Positions 39,738 to 47,551 of a DNA stretch of 50,316 nucleotides are shown here, piece by piece (the first letter of the stretch is position 1; every line of letters begins with the position of its first letter). Location of the stretch: the NCBI GenBank assembly GCA_015296065.1, contig DVDU01000272.1:1-50316 (forward strand). The letters are read 5' to 3'. This DNA comes from Oscillatoriaceae cyanobacterium M33_DOE_052 (GTDB lineage: Bacteria; Cyanobacteriota; Cyanobacteriia; Cyanobacteriales; Laspinemataceae). Under the pieces are notes generated by a model. The model was not told where the DNA came from and made no database searches. It saw nothing but the letters and a program-made list of their open reading frames with translations. A program made the translations under genes and the position numbers.

Positions 39738-42209
39738 ATGACCACACGATTAAATTTAGTCTGGACTTATATTACAGAATGCGCCCGCCTGCTCTATTGG
39801 GTTTATTTTAAGCCATTTACTTTCCGCGCATGGCTCAAGGAAATTCATCCCGAATTGAAGATGGATACTATTCCTTTTAGCCTACGTGGGGAGTTCTCCA
39901 ACAACCCCCGTCTGCGTCACTATGCCGAACAAGGGTGGTGGCTGAGTTTCGCTGTGCCAGTTTTGGCCGTTTTCATCATCGGACAGATTTACACTCTGGC
40001 TACCAATCAAACCTTTGATTGGTGGCTAAGCTGTCTGGCTTTACTCGGGTGGAGTATGGGTTTAATCCCAGTGCGGATAGATAATCCCCGATTCAGAAAC
40101 GGAATCTATGGATTTTTGGCATTGCTTGTCCTGTTTTTTCTGTTGGGGCCGCGTTTGGCTCCCAGCTTGTTCAATGTTTTGGGCGAAAGTCTGATTAATA
40201 TACTACAGCGTGTAACATTTGTTGTAGCATTTGGTGTGGCATTGAATGTAGTATCGGGTGTAGTATCGGGTGTAGCATGGGGTGTAGCATCGGGTGTAAC
40301 ATCGGGTGTAACATGGGGTGTAGCATCGGGTGTAGCATCGGGTGTAGCATCGGGTGTAGTATTTGGTGTAGTATTGGGTGTAGTACTGGGTGTAGTATTG
40401 GGTGTAGTATCGGGTGTAGTACTGGGTGTAGTATTGGGTGTAGTATCGGGTGTAGCATTGGGTGTAGCATCGGGTGTAGCATTGGGTGTAGCTTGTATTT
40501 TGGGTGTATTCCGGGTTTATTTCTGGATTCCAGAATTGCTGTGGTCAATGGTGCTGGTCCTCGGCTCTCGCCTGAGCCGTGCTGATAGATTTTTGCCCTA
40601 TCTACCCCAACGCTTTGACCAACTGATTTACCTACCTCTCCCTTTCCTAGATATGCTGATTGCAGATACCTATAGGCAAAATCCCATTGCCGCGCAGCGA
40701 ACTCTGGATTACTTCCTCACCTCCACCAATCAGCAGTCTCTGGCTGCCCGGGCGATGGTGCAAATTAGCATTGACTGCCTTTATCAGTGTGAAAACCTCA
40801 GTGCCATCACGGTTATTGCCGAACAATTAGCATGGCTGCCCTCGCCCCCGCCCGCACAACTGGGCACCATCTTGCCCCGATTTCTGGAAATTAGCCAGAG
40901 TGTTCGTGCCGCCACCCGCGCCACCTCCCCTTACCGCCAAGCCGAACTCCTGGCATCACCCCTCACTGCCTTAGAAGGGTTGCAAAACGAACTCGCCTTT
41001 AGCCCAGATGCCCGTTTGGCGGCCAATTTTGGCAGCATTACCCACCGCTGGCGCCAGATTATCCAACAGGCGCGCCAAGATTTAGCGGCAACTGCCACAT
41101 ATACTCGGGAAATCCCCTCGGCTTATATTGCTGGCCCCACGCTCAACCCCGAAACTGCCCAAAATCGCTTTAAAGGGCGTGAGGATATTTTTGCCCGCAT
41201 CGAAACCCTCGCCCTCTCCCCCCAGCCGCCAGTGTTGTTGCTCTATGGCGGGCGACGCACGGGCAAAACCTCAGCCTTAAAATATCTGCCCCAGCGGGTG
41301 GGTGGGGATTTGGTGCCCTTGCTGGTGGACTTGCAGGGTGGGGCGTCTGCTACCACCCTCCCAAGATTGGCTGAATATATCGCCGACGAAATGACTGCCG
41401 CTGCCCGCAAATCCCGCAACCTCCGCTTACCAGAACTAAACCGCCGCTCTCTGCAAGAAGACCCTTTTATCACCCTGCAACAGTGGTTAAAACAGATTGA
41501 GACCATAGCCCCGTCCAAGCGATTTTTACTCTGTTTGGACGAGTTTGAGCGCCTCAGCGAAGTAGTAACAGCAACTGGCAGTCGGACGCCTTTAAATTTC
41601 TTGCGCCATATCCTGCAACACCGAGAGCGCTGGATTTTGCTGTTTAGCGGCTCTCACACCCTAGATGAATTAGAAGACTATTGGAGCGATTATCTGATTA
41701 ATACCCAATCTCTGCGGGTGACTTACTTGGAGCCCAATCAAGCCCAAGAATTGATTCTGCATCCGATTCCCGATTTTCCCGATATTTACACCCCAGCAGC
41801 CGTAGAGCGCATCCTAGAATTAACTCGCTGTCAGCCCTATTTAGTGCAGCTTGTGGGTTTGGTGGTGGTGGATATGCTCAACGAAAGATTACGGCAATCT
41901 GCCACTGCCTCCACCGCCGACCTATCCAAAGTAACACCCCAAGATGTAGAAACAGTAATCCCGAAAGTTTTGGCAACTGGCGGGTACTATTTTCAGGAGT
42001 TGTGGAAAGTTACTTTATTGGATGCAGAACGAGAAGCCCTCAAGTTCATTTGGCGGGGAGAACTGCCCCAGAATGCCTCGCAACGGGTGTTAACCAAATT
42101 AGTGCAAAAGGAAGTGATAGAACGAGGGGAAGATGGGATGTATCGCCTGCAAGTGCCCCTAGTCCAGAGGAGTTTATCCCAGTTTATTGACGATGAAGAA
42201 GAGAATTAA
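39738..42209 (+). CDS. Membrane STAND ATPase with 22-unit glycine-zipper repeat
   Basis: In this 823-residue protein, residues about 65-155 hold three or four transmembrane helices, and residues 166-254 are 22 consecutive tetrapeptides GV(A/V/T)x (x = S, L, W, F), giving a Gly every fourth residue. Further hydrophobic segments reach about 280. The C-terminal half is an AAA/STAND ATPase: FKGREDIFARIETL, Walker A YGGRRTGKTSALK (about 504-511), Walker B FLLCLDEFERL (about 597-606), sensor LLFSGSHTLDEL, then a winged-helix-like end (VLTKLVQKEVIERGEDGMYR). Glycine zippers (G-x3-G) pack transmembrane helices in oligomeric channels, so I infer an ATP-controlled membrane pore or scaffold. It follows the first ATPase gene by 60 bp. 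Confidence 0.85.
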   Translation: MTTRLNLVWTYITECARLLYWVYFKPFTFRAWLKEIHPELKMDTIPFSLRGEFSNNPRLRHYAEQGWWLSFAVPVLAVFIIGQIYTLATNQTFDWWLSCLALLGWSMGLIPVRIDNPRFRNGIYGFLALLVLFFLLGPRLAPSLFNVLGESLINILQRVTFVVAFGVALNVVSGVVSGVAWGVASGVTSGVTWGVASGVASGVASGVVFGVVLGVVLGVVLGVVSGVVLGVVLGVVSGVALGVASGVALGVACILGVFRVYFWIPELLWSMVLVLGSRLSRADRFLPYLPQRFDQLIYLPLPFLDMLIADTYRQNPIAAQRTLDYFLTSTNQQSLAARAMVQISIDCLYQCENLSAITVIAEQLAWLPSPPPAQLGTILPRFLEISQSVRAATRATSPYRQAELLASPLTALEGLQNELAFSPDARLAANFGSITHRWRQIIQQARQDLAATATYTREIPSAYIAGPTLNPETAQNRFKGREDIFARIETLALSPQPPVLLLYGGRRTGKTSALKYLPQRVGGDLVPLLVDLQGGASATTLPRLAEYIADEMTAAARKSRNLRLPELNRRSLQEDPFITLQQWLKQIETIAPSKRFLLCLDEFERLSEVVTATGSRTPLNFLRHILQHRERWILLFSGSHTLDELEDYWSDYLINTQSLRVTYLEPNQAQELILHPIPDFPDIYTPAAVERILELTRCQPYLVQLVGLVVVDMLNERLRQSATASTADLSKVTPQDVETVIPKVLATGGYYFQELWKVTLLDAEREALKFIWRGELPQNASQRVLTKLVQKEVIERGEDGMYRLQVPLVQRSLSQFIDDEEEN
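40233..40496 (+). repeat. In-frame 12-bp minisatellite encoding the glycine zipper
   Basis: Twenty-two units of a 12-bp repeat (consensus GGTGTAGCATCG/GGTGTAGTATTG) are read as G-V-(A/V)-x. Because the unit is a multiple of three, slippage or recombination would change the number of tetrapeptides without breaking the frame. Confidence 0.92.
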
Positions 42210-42288
42210 TACCATTTGCTGTTACAGCTTGTTCAACATTGACTAAATCCAGCCCCTCACCCTAAATCCCTCGACCAGAGAGGGAGAG

Positions 42289-42495
42289 TATAGTCATTTC
42301 AAATAAAAATGAAACACTCGATATTGCCCTCACCCCCGTCTCCTTTTCTCTCTCCCCCCCTTTATCCCCCCCCCGCCCCCCTTTGAAAGGGGGGGGTCAG
42401 TGGAATAAATGTTTTGTTGACAGGGGGGTAGGGGGGATGGAGAGGGGACGGGGGTGAGGGCGTAGCCAATCCCATTCTTACTTGAAATGACTATA
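42289..42495. mobile_element. MITE with TA-flanked terminal inverted repeats
   Basis: The 207-bp element has left end TATAGTCATTTCAAATAA and right end (reverse complement) TATAGTCATTTCAAGTAA, 21 of 23 bases matching. A second inner inverted pair, GCCCTCACCCCCGTC (42326-42340 and 42447-42461), and a C-run/TTTGAAA/G-run centre let the whole element fold into one hairpin. It has no coding capacity. TA at each end is typical of IS630/Tc1-type target duplication, so an IS630-like transposase elsewhere is the likely driver. Confidence 0.85.
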
Positions 42496-42554
42496 ACTTT
42501 GAAGATGTACCACATTTTTTTAGTAGTTCTGTAGTTCTGTAGTTCTGTAGTTCT

Positions 42555-42627
42555 GTAGGGTGGGCAGTGCCCAATACTGCTACTGGTGATGAAGAGAATT
42601 ATCGGTCAGGCACTGCCCACCCTACTA
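42555..42627. repeat. Long inverted repeat (GTAGGGTGGGCAGTGCC arms)
   Basis: Arms of 17 bp, GTAGGGTGGGCAGTGCC and its reverse complement, enclose about 37 bp. It resembles dispersed repeats of filamentous cyanobacteria with TAGGGTGGGCA ends, and it abuts the right direct repeat. Confidence 0.7.
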
Positions 42628-42792
42628 ATACTCTCCACCCATAACTTGAGGAAGTAGGGCCGTAGAACTGAATTGAGATAATGTCATTGACACCACCCTG
42701 AACACTTCAATAGGTGCAATTCCATTCTCTGCAATTTCCCCGCACAAGGCAGTGATACCGGGGATTGCTAGTCTGTAATTAAGTACACGCAA
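42625..42792 (-). pseudogene. 5' fragment duplicate of the gene at 37674-38222
   Basis: The TTG at 42792 opens a 55-codon frame, LNYRLAIPGITALCGEIAEN...SQFSSTALLPQVMGGEY, that aligns codon by codon with the first 54 codons of the gene at 38222 and stops where the homology ends. Only the promoter, leader and N-terminal part of the gene exist here, so it is a remnant. Confidence 0.7.
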
Positions 42793-42885
42793 CCATGTGA
42801 TGCCGGGACTCTCCCTGGTGCGATCGGCGTCACTTCCTCACATGGGCGCTCAACTTTTATGGGCAATAATTATATCACAATTTGT
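42631..42885. repeat. Right 255-bp direct repeat of the ATPase island
   Basis: Partner of 38061-38315, same orientation. Its minus-strand promoter has a perfect TATAAT where copy 1 has TAAAAT. Confidence 0.9.
42793..42845 (-). ncRNA. Conserved 53-nt structured leader, copy 2
   Basis: Identical base for base to 38223-38275, although the sequences on both sides have diverged. It may still be transcribed from the TATAAT-containing promoter near 42871. Confidence 0.5.
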
Positions 42886-43049
42886 CACCAATGGTGAATA
42901 AAATTACAGAGAAATTATTTAATCTTTCTCTCTGCCCTCTGTGTCTCTGTGGTGAACCAGATCACCCAGAAGGTGGGAAAAACCGTACCCCAAAATTAGA
43001 GTTTTCTCGACTCACCACCAAGCCGGAGTACCTACAATTAAAACAATTG

Positions 43050-43145
43050 TGATTTGTCACTTGTCACTTGTCATTTGACCAAGGACTAAGGACAAATCAC
43101 CAAGTAAAAATGACAAATGACCAAGAATAAATGACAAAGGAGGAG
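43050..43145. repeat. Heptamer STRR tract before htpX
   Basis: Repeats of TTGTCACTTGTCACTTGTC and ACAAATGACCAAG/GGACAAATCACCAAG type, partly inverted with respect to each other, end at the AGGAGGAG ribosome-binding site of htpX. Confidence 0.65.
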
Positions 43146-43147
43146 AT

Positions 43148-43993
43148 ATGAATCAAATCAAAACGGCGGCTTTACTCAGCGTTATGAGCGCTTTATTAAT
43201 CTCTGTCAGCTATTTGTTAATTGGCGGGGTGGGTGGTGCGATTACCGGCATAGTTTTGGCGGCTGTCACTAATTTAGGCGCTTGGTATTTTTCCGACCAA
43301 ATTGCATTAGCTAGCTATGGCGCGGGAGCTGTGAGCTATGGGGAAGCGCCGCAGCTACATGATATGGTACAAAGTTTGTGCGATCGGGCGGGTCTTCCCA
43401 TGCCAGGAATCTACATTATCCCCACAGACTCAGCCAACGCCTTCGCCACGGGAAGAGACCCCCAACATGCCGCCGTTGCTGTGACTAGAGGCATTATGGA
43501 AATACTGACGCCAGATGAACTGGAAGCAGTGCTGGCGCATGAACTCAGCCATATTGCCAATCGCGACACCCTCACCCAAGCGGTCGCCGCGACGATCGCC
43601 GGAGCCATCTCCTTCATCGCCCAAATGGCATTTTGGCTCGCCCCCGGGCGCCGGGATAATGGAACCAATTGGCTAGTGATACTCCTCACCTATTTAGTGG
43701 CTCCCCTCGCCGCCACCGTGATTCAACTAAGTATTTCGCGCACGCGAGAATTTGAAGCCGATGCAGGGGCCGCCCGCTTAACCCGCAACCCCCGCGCACT
43801 GGCGACAGCGCTACAGCGTTTGGACAAAAATGCCAAACAATTACCCCTAGATGGCAACCCAGCTTTTGCGCCACTGTTAATTATCAATCCATTTCGCGGC
43901 GATTTCCTGGCCAAATTATTTTCCACCCACCCACCCACAGACGATAGAATCGCCCATTTACTCCAGCTAGAAGAGAAAGCGGAGTTCAGTTAG
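43148..43993 (+). CDS. htpX: HtpX-type membrane zinc metalloprotease (M48)
   Basis: The 281-residue inner-membrane protease degrades misfolded membrane proteins. Two transmembrane helices (about 8-30 and 30-50) come first, then YGEAPQLHDMVQSLCDRAGLPMPGIY, the zinc-binding AHELSHIANRD (HExxH, about 130-134), two more hydrophobic segments (about 145-165, 178-198) and the third ligand region TREFEADAGAARLTRNPRAL. STHPPTDDRIAHLLQLE is the typical C-terminus. GGAGGAG lies just upstream of the ATG. Confidence 0.93.
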   Translation: MNQIKTAALLSVMSALLISVSYLLIGGVGGAITGIVLAAVTNLGAWYFSDQIALASYGAGAVSYGEAPQLHDMVQSLCDRAGLPMPGIYIIPTDSANAFATGRDPQHAAVAVTRGIMEILTPDELEAVLAHELSHIANRDTLTQAVAATIAGAISFIAQMAFWLAPGRRDNGTNWLVILLTYLVAPLAATVIQLSISRTREFEADAGAARLTRNPRALATALQRLDKNAKQLPLDGNPAFAPLLIINPFRGDFLAKLFSTHPPTDDRIAHLLQLEEKAEFS

Positions 43994-44030
43994 GGGCAAT
44001 TCCGGGGCATTCCGTGAATTACCCCTACGA
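43990..44030. repeat. GGGGCAATTC hairpin after htpX
   Basis: TAGGGGCAATTC...GTGAATTACCCCTA arms lie 2 bp beyond the htpX stop codon; the same dispersed family as 44496-44539. It may help to end the htpX transcript. Confidence 0.55.
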
Positions 44031-44084
44031 GCCAGAAATTTTGTAAACGATAGAATTAAGAAAGGCTATAAGGAGACAAAAAAA

Positions 44085-44495
44085 ATGACTCAAGAACCGA
44101 ATCCTACCAAAGAAACGGAAATCGTGCCCGTGACGCCGGAAACTACAGAGATGAAATCCGCCAGCACTAAAGAAGATGAAATCAAGAAAGCCACCGAGGC
44201 TTTGTTGGAGGCGATTAAAAAGCTGGCCGCCTCAGAAATGCAGACGGCAGGGGATTTCAGCCGGGAAGCCTATGTAAAAGCTGTGAGCCGAGCCCGGGAA
44301 ACGATCGAACAAATCAAGCTCATCAAACCCGAGGAAATCGAAAAAACTGTCAACCAGGTGCAGACGGACGCCGACAAGAACTGGCAAGGGGTGCTAGACG
44401 ATATGCGGCAGTTTGGCGATCGGCTCACCAAAGCCGCTCAAACCGCTTGGGAGATTTTGACCAACCCCCCGAAAGACGAGCCCCCCAAAAGCTGA
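44085..44495 (+). CDS. Acidic/basic coiled-coil protein of unknown function
   Basis: The 136-residue protein is soluble, Lys/Glu-rich and helical, with a disordered Thr/Pro/Glu-rich N-terminus (residues 1-30) and C-terminus (NPPKDEPPKS). The central helices include KKATEALLEAIKKLAASEMQ, ARETIEQIKLIKPEEIEKTV and DKNWQGVLDDMRQFGDRLTK. Similar small proteins are common in cyanobacteria, without an assigned function. GGAGA upstream of the ATG at 44085 gives a good ribosome-binding site. Confidence 0.7.
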   Translation: MTQEPNPTKETEIVPVTPETTEMKSASTKEDEIKKATEALLEAIKKLAASEMQTAGDFSREAYVKAVSRARETIEQIKLIKPEEIEKTVNQVQTDADKNWQGVLDDMRQFGDRLTKAAQTAWEILTNPPKDEPPKS

Positions 44496-44539
44496 CAGGT
44501 TCTGTAGGGGCAATTCGCGAATCGCCCCTACAGAACCTG
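44496..44539. repeat. 44-bp near-perfect palindrome (GGGGCAATTCGCGAATCGCCCC core)
   Basis: One mismatched pair in 22 bp of stem, beginning 1 bp after the coiled-coil protein's stop codon. It is the most complete member of the hairpin family also found after hcp (2278-2309). Confidence 0.85.
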
Positions 44540-44634
44540 AGAGAAATAGAGGGCTAAAGGAGGGTGCTAAGAACTAGGGTCCCCTTTAGTTTGGGTTCCA
44601 GCCCAACCACGAACCGACACTCCCCACCTTCCCT

Positions 44635-44668
44635 GGATGAGGGGCAATTTCCAAATTGCCCCTCATTT
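44635..44668. repeat. ATGAGGGGCAATTT palindrome
   Basis: Arms ATGAGGGGCAATTT/AAATTGCCCCTCAT (14 bp) are separated by two bases, followed by TTGTTTTAT. It could terminate leftover transcription before aspS. Confidence 0.7.
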
Positions 44669-44815
44669 GTTTTATCGCAAATAGCGGTTTGTGTTGGATA
44701 ATGGATAAGTTTGTCTCCGAACCGAATCGGCGGAGCCCCTCTTGGCAACATCTTTTAATGTGGGTGTTTGCCAATCTCAATCTAGGCTAATTGTAATTCT
44801 AAATCAACTTTGACT

Positions 44816-46609
44816 ATGAGAACCCACTATTGCGGCCACCTGAGAAAAGAACATATAGGAGCAACTGTCACCCTGTGTGGATGGGTCGATCGTCGCCGCG
44901 ATCATGGGGGCGTGATTTTCTTGGATCTGCGCGATCGCACTGGGATTGTCCAAATCGTCAGTGACCCCGAACGCACGCCGGGGTCTCATCCCCAAGCCGA
45001 TAGCCTGCGCAATGAATATGTGGTAAAAATCACCGGACGGGTGACACCGCGTCCGCCGGAATCTCTCAATCCCAAACTCCCCACCGGGGAAGTGGAAATT
45101 TACGCTGATAGCATCGAGTTGCTTAATGGTGTCCACAAGCAGCTACCATTTCAAGTGTCCGCCGCCGATACGGAAACCGTGCGGGAAGATTTGCGCCTCA
45201 AGTATCGTTATCTAGACTTGCGCCGGGAGCGGATGGCAGCTAATTTGCAACTGCGCCACCAGGTAATTAAGAGCATCCGCCGCTTTCTCGAAGATGAACA
45301 CCACTTTATGGAGGTGGAAACCCCGGTACTGACTCGCTCCACTCCCGAAGGTGCCCGGGACTATCTAGTGCCATCGCGGGTAAACCCAGGAGATTGGTTT
45401 GCCCTGCCCCAGTCGCCACAGCTCTTTAAGCAGTTGCTGATGGTGGCGGGATGCGATCGATATTACCAAATCGCTCGCTGCTTCCGGGATGAAGACCTGC
45501 GAGCCGATCGGCAGCCAGAATTCACCCAATTAGACATGGAAATGAGCTTCATGTCCTTAGATGAAGTCCTCGCCCTCAACGAAGCCTTAATCTCCCATGT
45601 GTTTAAAACCGTGAAAGGCATCGATATCCCTCTCCCCTTACCCCGCATCACCTACGCCGAAGCGATGGACCGCTATGGCACCGATCGCCCCGATACCCGC
45701 TATGGCTTGGAATTAGTCGATGTGAGCGACCTAGTAAAAGACTCCGGTTTTAAAGTCTTCTCCGGGGCCATAGCTGCTGGCGGTATCGTGAAAGTCCTCC
45801 CCATTCCCGAAGGCAACGCCGCCATCTCTAATGTGCGCATCAAACCCGGTGGCGACCTATTCAAAGAAGCCACCGACGCAGGCGCCAAAGGCTTAGCCTA
45901 TATCCGCGTCCGGGAATATGGGGAAATCGATACGATCGGCGCCATCAAAGACAACCTCTCCCCCGCACAAAAAGAAGAATTACTCCGCCGCACTGGCGCG
46001 AAACCAGGGCATTTACTACTATTCGGTGCTGGGGACATTCCCACGGTGAATAAGACGCTCGATCGGCTCCGGCAAGTAGTAGCAGGCCAACTGGGGATGA
46101 TTGACAACACCAAAATCAATCTCCTCTGGGTCACAGACTTTCCCATGTTTGAATGGAACGCCGAAGAAAAACGCCTCGAAGCCCTCCATCACCCCTTCAC
46201 CTGTCCTCGCTTAGAAGACTTAGACGACATCAAAAATGCCCGCGCCCAGGCTTATGATATGGTGTATAATGGATTAGAAATTGGTGGGGGCAGTCTGCGG
46301 ATTTACCAGCGAGAAATTCAGGAAAAAGTATTTGCCGCCATTGGCTTATCCACCGAAGAAGCCTATCAGAAATTCGGCTTTCTTTTAGACGCCTTTGATT
46401 ATGGCACCCCGCCCCACGGTGGGCTCGCCTACGGTTTAGACCGTTTAGTCATGCTCCTCGCCGGGGAAGACTCGATCCGCGATGTAATTGCTTTCCCCAA
46501 AACCCAGCAAGCTCGTTGCTTGTTAACTGGCGCTCCGGCGAGTGTTGATGGCAAGCAGTTAAAAGAATTACACGTGGCATCCACCGCTAAACCCAAATCC
46601 TCCACCTAG
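44816..46609 (+). CDS. aspS: Aspartyl-tRNA synthetase, bacterial type
   Basis: The 597-residue class II synthetase has an N-terminal OB-fold anticodon-binding domain ([34 protein letters not shown]). Motif 2 is [20 protein letters not shown], a bacterial GAD insertion spans about 280-420, and motif 3 is [20 protein letters not shown]. The ATG at 44816 matches the family N-terminus; an in-frame TTG at 44810 is unlikely. Length and motifs are complete. It probably charges tRNA-Asp, and possibly also tRNA-Asn in the transamidation pathway. Confidence 0.96.
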   Translation: MRTHYCGHLRKEHIGATVTLCGWVDRRRDHGGVIFLDLRDRTGIVQIVSDPERTPGSHPQADSLRNEYVVKITGRVTPRPPESLNPKLPTGEVEIYADSIELLNGVHKQLPFQVSAADTETVREDLRLKYRYLDLRRERMAANLQLRHQVIKSIRRFLEDEHHFMEVETPVLTRSTPEGARDYLVPSRVNPGDWFALPQSPQLFKQLLMVAGCDRYYQIARCFRDEDLRADRQPEFTQLDMEMSFMSLDEVLALNEALISHVFKTVKGIDIPLPLPRITYAEAMDRYGTDRPDTRYGLELVDVSDLVKDSGFKVFSGAIAAGGIVKVLPIPEGNAAISNVRIKPGGDLFKEATDAGAKGLAYIRVREYGEIDTIGAIKDNLSPAQKEELLRRTGAKPGHLLLFGAGDIPTVNKTLDRLRQVVAGQLGMIDNTKINLLWVTDFPMFEWNAEEKRLEALHHPFTCPRLEDLDDIKNARAQAYDMVYNGLEIGGGSLRIYQREIQEKVFAAIGLSTEEAYQKFGFLLDAFDYGTPPHGGLAYGLDRLVMLLAGEDSIRDVIAFPKTQQARCLLTGAPASVDGKQLKELHVASTAKPKSST

Positions 46610-46614
46610 GGAGA

Positions 46615-46757
46615 CGGTTCGTAGTTGGGCTTCAGCCCTCCTCTGTTCGTAGTAGGGCTTCAGCCCTCATAAGTTCGTAGTAGGGCTTCAGCCCAAAAAA
46701 AACGAACCTAATCAAGAGGGCTAAAGCCCAACTACGAACCAAAGAGGGCTTCAGCCA
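46615..46757. repeat. Cluster of GTTCGTAGTAGGGCTTCAGCCC repeats
   Basis: Three direct copies (46618-46640, 46644-46666, 46673-46695) and one inverted copy (GAGGGCTAAAGCCCAACTACGAAC, 46718-46741) plus a final partial GAGGGCTTCAGCC lie between aspS and the Crp/Fnr-type gene. The GGGCTTCAGCCC core is itself palindromic. Similar repeats are widespread in filamentous cyanobacterial intergenic regions. Confidence 0.8.
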
Positions 46758-46776
46758 TAGATAGGAGTAAAATCGG

Positions 46777-47466
46777 GTGTCGCATTTACCGGAAGACTTG
46801 CAGGATTTTTTGGGACAAACGTTGTTATTTCGGGGTTTGTCAGGGGAGACGTTGGAGGCTCTAGGGTCGATCGCCTTGCGGCGAACCTATGACAAAAATG
46901 AAACCATATTTTGGGAAGGGGACGAAGGGAGCGGTTTTTTCATCGTCATCTCGGGACGGGTGAAGGTTTTCAAGGCAACGGCGGCGGGGAAAGAGCAGAT
47001 TTTGCAGCTATTTAGTACCGCCGAGCATTTTGCCGAGGTAGCGGCTTTTGACGGTGAACCGTTCCCGGCTTCCGCCGCAGCAGTGGAAAATAGCGAACTG
47101 CTGTTTTTTCCCAGGGGTGCTTTTTTAACGCTGTTGCAACAGCATCCAAGTTTGGCAGTGAATATGCTGGCGATTTTCGCCCGTCACTTGCGGCGGTTAG
47201 CGAGGGTAATTGAGGATTTGGCTTTGCGGGATGTACCGCAGCGGTTGGCGGTGTATTTGCTGTACTTGCAAGAGCGTCAAGGTGGTGCCGAGGATGTGGA
47301 GCTGGATATCACGAAGGGGCAGTTAGCGGCGTTGTTGGGAACGATTCCAGAAACCTTGTCTCGGGGTTTTGCCAAGCTGAGCCAGACAGGAGCGATCGCG
47401 GTGGATGGTTCTAAAATTCGGGTACTGGAAAGCGATCGGCTGCGCCACCTAGCCGAAGGGACCTAA
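46777..47466 (+). CDS. Crp/Fnr-family transcription regulator, HcpR/DNR-like
   Basis: The 229-residue protein starts with GTG at 46777 (AGGAG 11 bp upstream). Residues about 15-130 are a cNMP-type sensor barrel (RTYDKNETIFWEGDEGSGFF, ISGRVKVFKATAAGKEQILQ, FAEVAAFDGEPFPASAAAVE), without the usual Arg-Ser/Thr pair of cAMP binders. Then come a long dimer helix (LAIFARHLRRLARVIEDLAL) and a winged helix (TKGQLAALLGTIPETLSRGF, recognition helix PETLSRGFAKL). The FAEVAAFDGEPFPASA stretch is typical of DNR/HcpR-type regulators, which respond to NO through haem. The E-x2-SR recognition pattern suits TTGAC-N4-GTCAA sites, and a perfect one lies before hcp at 534. Confidence 0.82.
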   Translation: MSHLPEDLQDFLGQTLLFRGLSGETLEALGSIALRRTYDKNETIFWEGDEGSGFFIVISGRVKVFKATAAGKEQILQLFSTAEHFAEVAAFDGEPFPASAAAVENSELLFFPRGAFLTLLQQHPSLAVNMLAIFARHLRRLARVIEDLALRDVPQRLAVYLLYLQERQGGAEDVELDITKGQLAALLGTIPETLSRGFAKLSQTGAIAVDGSKIRVLESDRLRHLAEGT

Positions 47467-47487
47467 AGATAGGTTTCTGGCGGGTAA

Positions 47488-47516
47488 TTGTATAATTTGC
47501 AGAAACAGAGTATAAT
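47488..47516 (+). promoter_or_regulatory. Promoter of the NB-ARC/kinase operon
   Basis: TTGTAT (47488-47493) and a perfect TATAAT (47511-47516) with a 17-bp spacer lie 35 bp before the GTG start codon. AGGGGAG (47536-47542) is the ribosome-binding site. Confidence 0.6.
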
Positions 47517-47551
47517 TCAGGTGTATTTTTGATCAAGGGGAGCTAACGGCT

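Larger units (their letters stand above)
42210..43147. other. 938-bp non-coding region between the ATPase pair and htpX
   Basis: In order it holds a MITE (42289-42495), a 10-bp tandem repeat GTAGTTCTGT x4 (42521-42557), a long inverted repeat (42555-42627), the truncated gene remnant and its structured leader (42625-42845), a promoter-like TATAAT on the minus strand (about 42871), and a heptamer STRR tract (43050-43140) before htpX. Confidence 0.7.

Noticed and set aside
40195-40548. Antisense and alternate-frame ORFs made of HPML or CSIG repeats
   Set aside because: They are shadows of the 12-bp minisatellite inside the ATPase gene; only the + frame continues into conserved domains on both sides.
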